Below, piece by piece: positions 10,486 through 18,799 of a stretch of DNA of 64,000 nt. The notes beneath the pieces are model-generated. The model was not told the origin of the DNA. It made no database searches and saw nothing but the letters and a program-made list of their open reading frames with translations. Both the position numbers and the translations under genes were made by a program. How positions within the stretch are numbered: position 1 is the first letter of the stretch; each line of letters begins with the position of its first letter. The DNA comes from Nocardia blacklockiae (GTDB taxonomy: Bacteria > Actinomycetota > Actinomycetes > Mycobacteriales > Mycobacteriaceae), in assembly GCF_015477355.1 (NCBI RefSeq), contig NZ_JADLRJ010000018.1:62001-126000 (forward strand), given 5' to 3'.

Positions 10486-10689
10486 GCCTCCGCACAACGC
10501 CCGCTCATATCGAAGTATTCCGATGGATCGTTGCGAAAGTTTGTCCCCAGTGATGGGTAACAATCGCGACGGCGGCGCAATTGTGCAATTACACTACGGA
10601 ATTCTGAGCCGCGCTGGGTGTCTCGGGGTTGGCGCACGACTCGGCTGTCGTTCCGGTGCTTCTACTTGTCGATCGTGGGGAGTGTGCCC

Positions 10690-12108
10690 ATGTGGGCTTG
10701 GCGTGTCTTGGTGGCGGTGGTGGTGCTCGCCGGTGGTCCCGCGCTGACGGCGCAGGCCGACCCGCCGGAGCCCGATCACCCTGTGCCCGGGGCGATCTCG
10801 CTGCCGCCGAGCCTGAGCATCCCGGATCTGCAACAGTGGATCGACGCCGTGGTGCCCAAGCCGGAGCTTCCCGGCGCGACCACGCCCGCCGCCGAACCCG
10901 CCGAGTCCACCCAGGCCGCGCGCCCGGCGGTGTCGACCGCCGCGCTGCGGTCCGCGGTCCTGCCCGACGACGTCGGCGACCCGCTGTTCGACGCGTGGCC
11001 GCCGCACCTGGCGCAGCTGCGCCCCGGCGACATCGTCGAGACCCGGGACATCACCGCGGCCGCCGCGCCGCTGTTCACCCTCCCGCTCGCCGCGCCCCCG
11101 CGGCAGGTGCTGCAGGTGAAGTACCGCACCGGCGACTCGCGCGGCGAACCGTCCTTCGCGACCGCGTCGCTGGCCCTCCCGGCCGCGGCCTGGACCGGCC
11201 CGGGCGCGCGCCCGGTGCTGGTGAACAACCTCGCCATCGACGGGCTGGGCCGCCGCTGCACACCCGGATACACACTGGCGCACGGCTATTCGGACACCAC
11301 CAACTCCGCCGACTTCTTCCCGCCGCTGTCCCAGCTGGCGCTGCTGCGCGGCTACGCCGTGCTGATCCCCGACCACGAGGGCCCGCAGATGGCCTACGCC
11401 GAACCGTTCGTCGCGGGCCACGCCGTGCTGGACGCGGTCCGGGCCGCGCGCGCACTGCTGCCCGCCGAACTGGGCGAGAGCCACTACGTGATGTCCGGCT
11501 ACTCCGGCGGGGCGATCGCGACCCGCGCCGCGGCGGCGCTGATCGACTCCTACGCACCGGATCTCGCGGGCTCGATCACCGGGGCGGCGGTGGGCGGCGT
11601 GCCCGCCGACTTCCGCATGCTGGCCCGCACCATGAACGCCAACCTGGCCTCCGGCGTGTTCATGGCCGCCGTCTTCGGCATCGCGCGCGAACACCCCGAA
11701 ATCCTCTCGGCCATGAACAATCTGGCGCAACAGGTGACCACCTCGCCGCTGAAGAACACCTGCATGAACCTGATCGCCGCGCCCGGCGCGCTGCTGGTGC
11801 CCATCGACATCGCGGCGAACACGCCCGACGCCCTGCACGGTCCGGTGGCCGAGCAGGTGTTCCGCGCGACGGACCTGTCGGAGCTGAGATCCGCTGTGCC
11901 CCTGCTGGTCTACAACGGCGCGCACGACATCTGGATCCCGGCCGCGGGCGCCGAGCAACTGTTCCGGCAGCAGTGCGCGCTCGGCGTGGCGGGCATCTAC
12001 CGCAGCGTGCCCGGCGAGCACTTCGTCGCGGGCGACACCGCCTGGCCGCTGCTGATCGGCTGGCTCGACGACCGGCTGCGTGGCGCGCCCGTGCCGAACG
12101 AGTGCTGA
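10690..12108 (+). CDS. Secreted lipase of the secretory lipase (LIP) family
   Basis: This 472-residue protein has a signal peptide (about 1-23, cleavage after TAQA) and a proline-rich linker. It carries an alpha/beta-hydrolase fold with nucleophile Ser272 in GYSGG. Other supporting blocks are DHEGPQMAYAEPFVAGHAVLDAVRAAR before the elbow, YNGAHDIWIPAAGAEQLF around the likely acid and GEHFVAG with the likely catalytic His. This is the fungal/actinobacterial secretory lipase pattern (PF03583), acting on triacylglycerols or esters outside the cell. ATG at 10690 follows GGGGAG at 8 nt. Longer in-frame starts would bury the signal peptide. It is convergent with the DUF4185 gene, and the two stops fall in one palindrome. 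Confidence 0.88.
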   Translation: MWAWRVLVAVVVLAGGPALTAQADPPEPDHPVPGAISLPPSLSIPDLQQWIDAVVPKPELPGATTPAAEPAESTQAARPAVSTAALRSAVLPDDVGDPLFDAWPPHLAQLRPGDIVETRDITAAAAPLFTLPLAAPPRQVLQVKYRTGDSRGEPSFATASLALPAAAWTGPGARPVLVNNLAIDGLGRRCTPGYTLAHGYSDTTNSADFFPPLSQLALLRGYAVLIPDHEGPQMAYAEPFVAGHAVLDAVRAARALLPAELGESHYVMSGYSGGAIATRAAAALIDSYAPDLAGSITGAAVGGVPADFRMLARTMNANLASGVFMAAVFGIAREHPEILSAMNNLAQQVTTSPLKNTCMNLIAAPGALLVPIDIAANTPDALHGPVAEQVFRATDLSELRSAVPLLVYNGAHDIWIPAAGAEQLFRQQCALGVAGIYRSVPGEHFVAGDTAWPLLIGWLDDRLRGAPVPNEC

Positions 12109-12118
12109 GCGCGCTCAG
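12105..12118. other. Perfect 14-bp palindrome containing both convergent stop codons
   Basis: CTGAGCGCGCTCAG contains the lipase TGA (12106-12108) and, on the other strand, the DUF4185 TGA (12115-12117). It may act as a weak bidirectional terminator. The stem is short and no U-tract follows. Confidence 0.4.
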
Positions 12119-13194
12119 GGTTCGAGGCGATCCCACTGGGTGACGGTGTAGGGACGGTGTCCGAGGGTGCCGTCCCAGCGGCTGAGGATCAGCGTCAGCG
12201 CGTCCGGCGACGGGCTGCCCGGATGGATGTAGCCGCCGTAGAGGTTCGGCAGCCGCGGCTTGCGCCAGTGGCTCGGGGGCCAGGTCTTCCGGCCCACCAC
12301 TTGGGTTCTCGGTTCCGACCACACGGCGTCGGGCCGCGGCGCGGTGCGGGTGCGGATGCTGTAGTCGGTCGTGTCGAAGTACGACATGCAGTACATGCCG
12401 CCGACGAGCTGCACGCTGAACTCCCCGATGTTGTTGCCCGGGGCGAAGATCGGGCTGGGCGCGGCCTCGCGGGTCCAGCCCCAGCGGTCGCCGGTGTACG
12501 CCCAGTTCTCCTGCCGGTCGAAGGCGCCGTGGAAGAAGTCGTGCGGGTCGAACCGGAACAGCTGGATGAGCCCGCGGTCGTCGGCGTAGTTGTGACTTCC
12601 GTTCCACGCCTTGGAGAAACAGTAGAGACGGCCGTCGGGGTCGACCCCGGCGAAGCTCCACATCGTGTACAGCGACCCGTTGGCGCCGAGGGCGTCGCCG
12701 TTCCAGTGGTGGTCGAAGTCCTTCCAGCTCGCGCCGTGGTCGTCGGAGTAGGCGATGCCGCCCAGCGCCGAGCCGTCGTTGCGGCTGCGCGGCGGAACCC
12801 ACTGGTGCACCGAGGTGTACTGGATGAACAGCCGTTGCTGCCCGTCCACGGTCAGGGCGAGGGCGTCGTTGGGAATCCGACTGACCTCGGTGACGCCGAA
12901 ACCGTTGTCCGCGTTGTGCTGATAGTCGAACAGCTGGGCGCACTTCGGATTCGGTTGTGCCCCGGTGAATTCGATCGCCGTGTCACCGGAGGCGTCGAAG
13001 CTGTCCTGATACAGCGTCACCGGCGATCCGATATAGGGCCCGGACGCGCCCTGACCCTCGAACGCGTCGCCGAACACGTACCCCCAGCCGCCGTCGTGGC
13101 GCCGGTAGGGAATGCCGAGATCGCCGGAAGCCAAACCGAATCCGCTCGCCGAGTCGCCCGTGTTGTCGCAGAGCATGGTCCCCCGTTGGGGCAT
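12115..13194 (-). CDS. DUF4185 domain protein
   Basis: This 359-residue protein has the repeated beta-propeller-like pattern of DUF4185: GWGYVFGDAFEGQG near the start, IAYSDDHGASWKDF, TMWSFAGVDPDGRLYCF and ALTLILSRWDGTLG. The family is common in mycobacteria and nocardiae, resembles glycosidase or arabinanase propellers and is often exported. No signal peptide is visible here, so this copy may be cytoplasmic or use another export route. ATG at 13194 is fixed by GGGAGG 7 nt upstream; the extra 19 codons of the open frame have no ribosome site. Recent work links some DUF4185 proteins to arabinan cleavage; applying that here is inference. Confidence 0.75.
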   Translation of the reverse strand: MPQRGTMLCDNTGDSASGFGLASGDLGIPYRRHDGGWGYVFGDAFEGQGASGPYIGSPVTLYQDSFDASGDTAIEFTGAQPNPKCAQLFDYQHNADNGFGVTEVSRIPNDALALTVDGQQRLFIQYTSVHQWVPPRSRNDGSALGGIAYSDDHGASWKDFDHHWNGDALGANGSLYTMWSFAGVDPDGRLYCFSKAWNGSHNYADDRGLIQLFRFDPHDFFHGAFDRQENWAYTGDRWGWTREAAPSPIFAPGNNIGEFSVQLVGGMYCMSYFDTTDYSIRTRTAPRPDAVWSEPRTQVVGRKTWPPSHWRKPRLPNLYGGYIHPGSPSPDALTLILSRWDGTLGHRPYTVTQWDRLEP

Positions 13195-13266
13195 GGATGT
13201 CCTCCCTGACTTCGTAACCCTCTGTCGAGGATCGCATTCCGGGGTACCCACCGGGCAAGACGCGAA

Positions 13267-13298
13267 ATCCCCCGGCAGGTCGTCGCCTGCCGGGGGAT
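13267..13298 (-). terminator. Intrinsic terminator after glcB
   Basis: A perfect 13-bp stem (13267-13279 with 13286-13298, ATCCCCCGGCAGG/CCTGCCGGGGGAT) has a 6-nt loop. On the minus strand it is followed by TTTCGCGTCTT. It lies about 40 nt past the glcB stop and before the DUF4185 start. Confidence 0.88.
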
Positions 13299-13338
13299 GT
13301 CACGGAACGGGTTGCGGCCCAGCGCCGTCGGCGCGGCG

Positions 13339-15522
13339 TCAGTTCTTGGCGGCCAGCGCCTTCGCCTCGCGGCGGCGACGGTGCAGGATCGGCTCGGTGT
13401 AGCCGTTGGGCTGGCGGGTGCCCTCCAGGATCAGCTCCTTGGCGGCCTGGAACGCGACGCTGCCGTTGAAGTCCGGCGCCATCGGGCGGTAGCCCGGGTC
13501 GCCGGCGTTCTGCCGGTCGACGACGGGCGCCATCCGCTCCAGGCTCGCCACGATCTGCTCGGTGGTGACGATGCCGTGCCGCAGCCAGTTCGCCATCAGC
13601 TGGCTCGAGATGCGCAGGGTCGCACGGTCTTCCATGAGCGCGACGTCGTTGATGTCGGGCACCTTGGAGCAGCCGACGCCCTGATCGATCCAGCGCACCA
13701 CGTAGCCGAGGATGGACTGCGAGTTGTTGTCGAGCTCGTTGCGGATCTCCTCCGCCGACCAGTTCGGGTCGGCGGCGAGCGGGATCTCCAGGATCTGGTC
13801 GACCGAGGCGCGCACACCGCCGCGGGCGATCTCGTCCTGCCGCTTGAACACGTCCACCAGGTGGTAGTGGGTGGCGTGCAGGGTGGCGGCGGTCGGCGAG
13901 GGCACCCAGGCGGTGGTTGCCCCGGCGCGCGGGTGGCCGATCTTCTGCTCGAGCATGTCGCGCATCAGGTCGGGCATCGCCCACATGCCCTTGCCGATCT
14001 GCGCCTTGTGCTGCAGGCCGGCGGCCAGGCCGGTGTCGACGTTCCGGTCCTCGTAGGAGGCGATCCACTGCTGCTTCTTCATGTCGGCCTTGCGGACCAT
14101 CGGCCCGGCCTCCATGGAGGTGTGGATCTCGTCGCCGGTGCGGTCGAGGAAGCCGGTGTTGATGAACACCACGCGGTCGCGGGCGGCGTCGATGCAGGCC
14201 TTGAGGTTGACCGTGGTGCGGCGCTCCTCGTCCATGATGCCGACCTTGAGGGTGTTGCGGGGCAGGCCCAGCACGTCCTCGACGCGGCCGAACAGCTCGT
14301 TGGTGAAGGCCACCTCGTCCGGGCCGTGCATCTTCGGCTTCACGATGTACACCGAACCGGTGCGGGAGTTCGACACCCGGGCGTCGCCGCGCAGGCTGTG
14401 CACGGCGATCAGCGAGGTGAACAGGCCGTCGAGGATGCCCTCGGGCACCTCGTTGCCCTCGGAGTCCAGGATCGCGTCGCTGGTCATCAGGTGGCCGACG
14501 TTGCGGACGAACAGCAGCGAGCGGCCGTGCAGCACCAGGTCGGAGCCGTCGAGCGCCTTGTAGACGCGGTCCGGGTTCATGGTGCGGGTGAAGGTCTTGC
14601 CGCCCTTGCTGACCTCCTCGGCCAGGTCGCCCTTCATCAGGCCGAGCCAGTTGCGGTAGCCGAGCACCTTGTCCTCGGCGTCGACGGCGGCCACCGAGTC
14701 CTCGAAGTCCATGATGGTGGTGACCGCGGACTCCAGCACCACGTCCTTGACGCCCGCGTCGTCGGTCTTGCCGATCGGGGACTCGGGATCGATCTGGATC
14801 TCGATGTGCAGGCCGTTGTGCTTGAGCAGCACCGAGGTCGGGTTGTCGGGCTCGCCGAGGTAGCCGACCAGCGCCGAGGCGTCGGCCAGGCCGATGTCGG
14901 TGCCGTCCTCGAGGGTGACCTCGAGCTCGCCGTCGACGATCTTGTAGGCCTTCGAGCCCACGTGCGAGCCGGTGATCAGCGGCACCGCGTCGTCGAGGAA
15001 GTTGCGGGCCCACTCGATGACCTTGTCGCCGCGGACCTTGTTGTAGCCGGTGCCCTTCTCCGCGCCGTTGGCCTCGGAGATGGCGTCGGTGCCGTACAGC
15101 GCGTCGTAGAGCGAGCCCCAGCGGGCATTGGCGGCGTTGATCGCGAAGCGCGCGTTCATGACCGGCACCACCAGCTGCGGGCCGGCGGTGGTGGCGATCT
15201 CGTCGTCGACGTTCTGCGTGCCGATGGTGAAGTCGGCCGGCTCGGGGCGCAGGTAGCCGATCTCGGTGAGGAACTGCTTGTAGGCGGTCTTGTCGTAGTC
15301 GGCGCCGGGGTTCTCGGCGTGCCAGGCGTCGAGCTTGCCCTGGATCTCGTCGCGCTCGGCCAGCAGTGCGCGGTTGCGCGGAGCCAGCTCGTTGATGACT
15401 CCCTCCGCACCGGCCCAGAACGCGGCGGAATCTACGCCGGTGCCGGGGAGCGCCTGATTCTCGACGAAGTCGTGGAGAACACTCGCAACCTGAAGCCCGC
15501 CGACCTGAATCCGCTCTGTCAT
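13339..15522 (-). CDS. glcB: Malate synthase G
   Basis: This enzyme of the glyoxylate shunt condenses glyoxylate with acetyl-CoA to malate. The 727 residues equal the full G-isoform. Recognisable blocks include [57 protein letters not shown] (catalytic Arg and Glu region), [18 protein letters not shown] (metal-binding Asp region) and [12 protein letters not shown], with the catalytic-base Asp. GlcB lies close to the gcvP locus in M. tuberculosis as well. The gene stands alone between a strong terminator and the promoter region shared with the divergent tetR gene. Confidence 0.97.
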   Translation of the reverse strand: MTERIQVGGLQVASVLHDFVENQALPGTGVDSAAFWAGAEGVINELAPRNRALLAERDEIQGKLDAWHAENPGADYDKTAYKQFLTEIGYLRPEPADFTIGTQNVDDEIATTAGPQLVVPVMNARFAINAANARWGSLYDALYGTDAISEANGAEKGTGYNKVRGDKVIEWARNFLDDAVPLITGSHVGSKAYKIVDGELEVTLEDGTDIGLADASALVGYLGEPDNPTSVLLKHNGLHIEIQIDPESPIGKTDDAGVKDVVLESAVTTIMDFEDSVAAVDAEDKVLGYRNWLGLMKGDLAEEVSKGGKTFTRTMNPDRVYKALDGSDLVLHGRSLLFVRNVGHLMTSDAILDSEGNEVPEGILDGLFTSLIAVHSLRGDARVSNSRTGSVYIVKPKMHGPDEVAFTNELFGRVEDVLGLPRNTLKVGIMDEERRTTVNLKACIDAARDRVVFINTGFLDRTGDEIHTSMEAGPMVRKADMKKQQWIASYEDRNVDTGLAAGLQHKAQIGKGMWAMPDLMRDMLEQKIGHPRAGATTAWVPSPTAATLHATHYHLVDVFKRQDEIARGGVRASVDQILEIPLAADPNWSAEEIRNELDNNSQSILGYVVRWIDQGVGCSKVPDINDVALMEDRATLRISSQLMANWLRHGIVTTEQIVASLERMAPVVDRQNAGDPGYRPMAPDFNGSVAFQAAKELILEGTRQPNGYTEPILHRRRREAKALAAKN

Positions 15523-15612
15523 CTACTGCCTCATTTCGAGATAGCCGGATGGAAAAAGTACGCCTGTCATGTTACTCGGCGGTAATGGGCGGCTCGTCGA
15601 GAGGTTCCCGCC

Positions 15613-15643
15613 TTGATTGTATCGGCCGGTACATTTAATGTAC
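15613..15643 (+). promoter_or_regulatory. Promoter and operator of the tetR-fadE operon
   Basis: TTGATT (15613-15618) and TAATGT (15636-15641) are separated by 17 nt and read as -35 and -10 elements. The perfect palindrome GTACATT-T-AATGTAC (15629-15643) overlaps the -10. This is the expected site for repression by the TetR protein encoded about 100 nt downstream. Confidence 0.7.
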
Positions 15644-15746
15644 TGGGCGGAACATTTTGCGGAGAGTGGGCGGTGCCTGTGGTGGAGCAGTCGTGGGCGG
15701 GCAAGGTCGCGGTGGACGGGCGGTCGGCGATGAGAGGCGGTCTGTC

Positions 15747-16367
15747 GTGACCGCGGTTCCGGTGCGCAGGCGTGGGCGCCCGCCCGCGACGGCGGCGGCC
15801 GAGACGCGCGCCCGCATCGTGGAGTCGGCCGTCGAGCTGTTCGCGGAGAAGGGTTTTCACGGCACCGGCGTCGCGGAGATCGGCGACCGCGCCGATGTGC
15901 AGCGCGGCGCTCTCTACTATCACATCGGCTCCAAGGAGGAGCTGCTGTTCCAGATCCTGCGCGACTACATCGACCTGATGCTCACCGAGGCCCGCGCCAT
16001 CGCCGACGGTCCCGACGATCCGGTCACCAAGCTGCGCAAGCTGATCCACAGTCACGTCCGGCTCATCGTCGCGCACCGGCGCGAGGTCGCCATCCAGTTG
16101 CGCGACGTGTCCGCGCTGACCGGCGACCGCGCCGACGACCTGCAACTGCTGCGTGACCGGATACAGCACTGCTGGCAGCGGGTGATCGACGCCGGGCACG
16201 CGGCCGGCGCGCTGGCCACCGCCGACCACGTCGTCACCAACAGCGTGCTCGGGATGTTGAACATGGTGACCTTCTGGTACCGCCCGCACGGCGGGCACAC
16301 GCCCGAACAGATCGCCGACATCCTGGCCGCCACCGTCCTCGAGGGAATCACACGCACGAAAGGCTGA
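15747..16367 (+). CDS. TetR-family repressor of the fadE operon
   Basis: This 206-residue protein has a TetR helix-turn-helix at about residues 20-66 (IVESAVELFAEKGFHGTGVAEIGDRADVQRGALYYHIGSKEELL), followed by an all-helical ligand domain. The pattern is of the FadR/KstR2-like group, which senses acyl-CoA or steroid-derived CoA esters. It lies 2 nt before an acyl-CoA dehydrogenase gene, which supports control of an acyl-CoA degradation step. GTG at 15747 gives the basic arm RRRGRPP directly before the HTH. AGAGG lies upstream at slightly long spacing. A palindromic operator precedes the gene, suggesting autoregulation. Confidence 0.88.
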   Translation: MTAVPVRRRGRPPATAAAETRARIVESAVELFAEKGFHGTGVAEIGDRADVQRGALYYHIGSKEELLFQILRDYIDLMLTEARAIADGPDDPVTKLRKLIHSHVRLIVAHRREVAIQLRDVSALTGDRADDLQLLRDRIQHCWQRVIDAGHAAGALATADHVVTNSVLGMLNMVTFWYRPHGGHTPEQIADILAATVLEGITRTKG

Positions 16368-16369
16368 CC

Positions 16370-17662
16370 ATGGCTTGGGATTTCGAGACCGACCCGGAGT
16401 ATCAGGAACAGCTCGACTGGGTCGCGGAGTTCGTCCGCACCGAGGTGGAGCCGCTGGACCTGCTGCCCGACCTCAACCCCTACGACCGCGCCGACCCGCA
16501 GGTGCGGGCACTGCTGCGGCCGCTGCAGGAACAGGTCAAGGAACGCGGGCTGTGGGCCTGCCACCTCGGTCCCGAACTGGGCGGCCCCGGCTACGGGCAG
16601 CTCAAACTGGCGCTGCTGAACGAGGTGCTGGGCACCTCGATGTGGGCCCCGCTCGTATTCGGTTGCCAGGCACCGGATTCCGGCAACGCGGAGATCCTCG
16701 CCCACTTCGGCACTCCCGAGCAGAAGCAGCGGTACCTGCAGCCGCTGCTCGACGGTGAGATCGGCTCCTGCTACGTGATGACCGAGCCCACCGGCGGCTC
16801 CGACCCGACCTCGTTCCAGGCCCGCGCGGTGCGCGACGGCGACCACTGGGTTATCAACGGCGAGAAGTGGTTCAACACCGCCGCCGAGCACGCCGCCTTC
16901 CACATCGTCATGGTGGTGACCGATCCGGAGGCGCCGCCGCACCAGCGGCTGTCGATGTTCATCGTGCCCGGCGGCACCCCGGGCCTGGAGATCGTCAAGA
17001 ACTTCGAGGTGCACGGGTTCAGCAAGCACGAGGGACACCTGCGGTTCACCGATGTGCGCGTGCCCGCCGATCACCTCCTCGGCGCCGAGGGGCTCGGTTT
17101 CGTCGTGGCCCAGACCCGGCTCGGCGGCGGGCGCGTGCACCACGCCATGCGCACGGTCGCCATGGTGCGCAAGGCATTCGACATGATGTGCGAGCGCGCG
17201 GTGTCGCGCCCGATGGGCCGCGGCGTGCTCGGCGGCAAGCAGATGACCCAGGAGCGCATCGCCGACAGCTGGATCGAGATGGAGCAGTTCCGGCTGCTCG
17301 TGCTGCGCACCGCCTGGCGCATCGACAAGGAACAGGACTACCGCGCGGTCCGCAAGGACATCGCCGCCATCAAGGTGGCCATGCCCAAGGTGATGCACGA
17401 CGTCGCCCGGCGCGCCCTGCACCTGCACGGCGCCCTCGGCGTCAGCGAGGACCTGCCCTTCGTCGACATGATGAACTACGCCGAGGTGATGGCGATCGCC
17501 GACGGGCCGACCGAGGTCCACAAGATCACCCTCGCCAAGCAGGTGCTCGGCCAGTACGCCCCCGCCGACCCGGTGTACCCCAGCGGCTACCGCCCCGCCC
17601 TGCGCGAACAGGCCCGTGACCTGGTGGCCCGCAAGCTCGAGCACACCGTCGGGAATCTGTAG
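16370..17662 (+). CDS. Acyl-CoA dehydrogenase (ACAD10/11-like)
   Basis: This 430-residue flavoenzyme has the three acyl-CoA dehydrogenase domains. The N-terminal helices are followed by the FAD-binding middle (CYVMTEPTGGSDPTSFQARA, INGEKWFNTAAEHAAF). The C-terminal helical domain ends in ADGPTEVHKITLAKQVLG. Where medium-chain enzymes carry the catalytic Glu of YEG, this sequence has ADG, which is the pattern of the longer ACAD10/11-type enzymes. The substrate is unknown. The 2-nt gap after tetR shows an operon, and a hairpin terminator follows at 17687-17726. Confidence 0.92.
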   Translation: MAWDFETDPEYQEQLDWVAEFVRTEVEPLDLLPDLNPYDRADPQVRALLRPLQEQVKERGLWACHLGPELGGPGYGQLKLALLNEVLGTSMWAPLVFGCQAPDSGNAEILAHFGTPEQKQRYLQPLLDGEIGSCYVMTEPTGGSDPTSFQARAVRDGDHWVINGEKWFNTAAEHAAFHIVMVVTDPEAPPHQRLSMFIVPGGTPGLEIVKNFEVHGFSKHEGHLRFTDVRVPADHLLGAEGLGFVVAQTRLGGGRVHHAMRTVAMVRKAFDMMCERAVSRPMGRGVLGGKQMTQERIADSWIEMEQFRLLVLRTAWRIDKEQDYRAVRKDIAAIKVAMPKVMHDVARRALHLHGALGVSEDLPFVDMMNYAEVMAIADGPTEVHKITLAKQVLGQYAPADPVYPSGYRPALREQARDLVARKLEHTVGNL

Positions 17663-17686
17663 AACCGGTCGGTCCCGGCACCGAAT

Positions 17687-17726
17687 CGAACGGGGGTTCG
17701 TGGCGTATTCGCGTCACCCCCGTTCG
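17687..17726 (+). terminator. Terminator after fadE
   Basis: An 11-bp perfect stem (CGAACGGGGGT 17687-17697 with ACCCCCGTTCG 17716-17726) has an 18-nt loop that can itself pair partly. It lies 25 nt past the stop codon. Confidence 0.75.
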
Positions 17727-17789
17727 TCGGCGTCCGCTTCCACTACCCTGGTCCGCGCAAGCGCAAGACACCTGATGTGAGGAACCTCG

Positions 17790-17891
17790 ATGGGTAGTAC
17801 CGCTATCGACGTCGTGAACGTGCTCGTGGCACACGCGACCGCCTTCTGGACGTGGCTCTCGACCGGCTCCGCCGGCTTCCCGCCCCTATAG
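17790..17891 (+). CDS. 33-residue hydrophobic peptide in its own transcription unit
   Basis: The ORF encodes MGSTAIDVVNVLVAHA, then TAFWTWLSTGSAGFPPL. It is mostly hydrophobic with two Trp and a Gly/Ser/Pro end; it could be a single short membrane helix. AGGAAC lies 5 nt before the ATG. The gene is insulated: the fadE terminator lies upstream, TACCCT (17744-17749) is a possible -10, and a 13-bp terminator begins 5 nt past the stop codon. I do not recognise the family. Alternatives are a small regulatory RNA with an incidental ORF or a secreted signalling peptide. Confidence 0.55.
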   Translation: MGSTAIDVVNVLVAHATAFWTWLSTGSAGFPPL

Positions 17892-17896
17892 GCCGC

Positions 17897-17925
17897 CCGG
17901 TCTCGCCCCGCCGGGGCGAGACCGG
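17897..17925 (+). terminator. Strong intrinsic terminator of the 33-codon unit
   Basis: A perfect 13-bp stem (CCGGTCTCGCCCC 17897-17909, GGGGCGAGACCGG 17913-17925) has a 3-nt loop. It begins 5 nt after the small ORF's stop. Confidence 0.88.
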
Positions 17926-18003
17926 ACCTCGCAGCAGTTGTCGTGGCCGGACAACACCCGTGGACGCCGTAAGGTTGTCCGGCCTCGAGAAGTGTTGCGG
18001 GGG

Positions 18004-18714
18004 TTAAGTTCTGGGCGCGATCCAGAGGGCCTCGGCGAGCGCGCAGAGCTCGCCCGAGGCGGTCGCGAGCGCGATGCCCACGGTGTATTTGCGGCCCTCG
18101 GCCGAGATCGGCCAGGCGTAGGAGACGTGCGGCCGACCCGCTCGCACGGGGCGCAGCCGGGTGGCGGTCAGCGCGGCGGTGAACGCGCCGTACCGCATTC
18201 CGGCCAGCTCGATTCCGGCGATGCCGCCCGGGCAGTCCAGCGCCGACCAGACCATCTCCGGCGGCAACTCGCCGTCGTCGTCGGCGAGTCCGGCGTCCGG
18301 GATCCACGCCGCGGCCACCAGCTCCCGGCCGGGCACCCGGGCCGGGAACAGCCGCAAACCGTGGCCGGGTGCGCAGGCCGCGCCGCAGCCGAAACAGTCG
18401 GTGGTCTCCCGCTCGCCCGCCCGCGCGGTGGCTTGCTCGGCCTCGGCCCAGGCGGGCGCGGGCGGCGGTGTGATCGCCACGGTCGACGGCGACGCTTCCA
18501 CCAGAATCCGTCCGGCGGTGTCGGTCAGCGCCCACCCGGACGCGGTCTCGCCGAACGCGACGTCGACGGCGACCGGCACGATCCTGCGGAAGTCGACCCG
18601 CACGGCCGCCGCGCCGACCCGCCGCGCGAGCAGACCCGCGACGTATCCGCCGAACGCCACCTCCGGATAACCGTGCACCCGTTCGGGAATGGTGATGGTC
18701 GCGCTGCCGATCAT
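18004..18714 (-). CDS. Hot-dog-fold-like conserved hypothetical protein
   Basis: This 236-residue protein resembles double hot-dog thioesterase-like proteins. Its N-terminal half contains HGYPEVAFGGYVAGLLARRV and RIVPVAVDVAF. The Cys-rich linker DCFGCGAACAPGHGLRLFP is followed by a second half with PEMVWSALDCPGGIAG, TATRLRPVRAGRPHVSYAWP and REGKYTVGIA-like strands. The CFGCG..HGLR pattern is typical of PaaI/acyl-CoA thioesterase-like proteins in actinobacteria. The substrate is unknown. ATG at 18714 follows a GGGGG tract; the longer frame has no ribosome site. It is transcribed away from the antiporter gene on the same strand, 85 nt downstream of it. Confidence 0.6.
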   Translation of the reverse strand: MIGSATITIPERVHGYPEVAFGGYVAGLLARRVGAAAVRVDFRRIVPVAVDVAFGETASGWALTDTAGRILVEASPSTVAITPPPAPAWAEAEQATARAGERETTDCFGCGAACAPGHGLRLFPARVPGRELVAAAWIPDAGLADDDGELPPEMVWSALDCPGGIAGIELAGMRYGAFTAALTATRLRPVRAGRPHVSYAWPISAEGRKYTVGIALATASGELCALAEALWIAPRT

Positions 18715-18799
18715 GTCTCGCCCCCCTGTGCCGGTGCCGCGTCGAACACGATCGACCATACCGTCCGGTCGCGTGGACCGTCGCGCCCCACCCGCCGGG

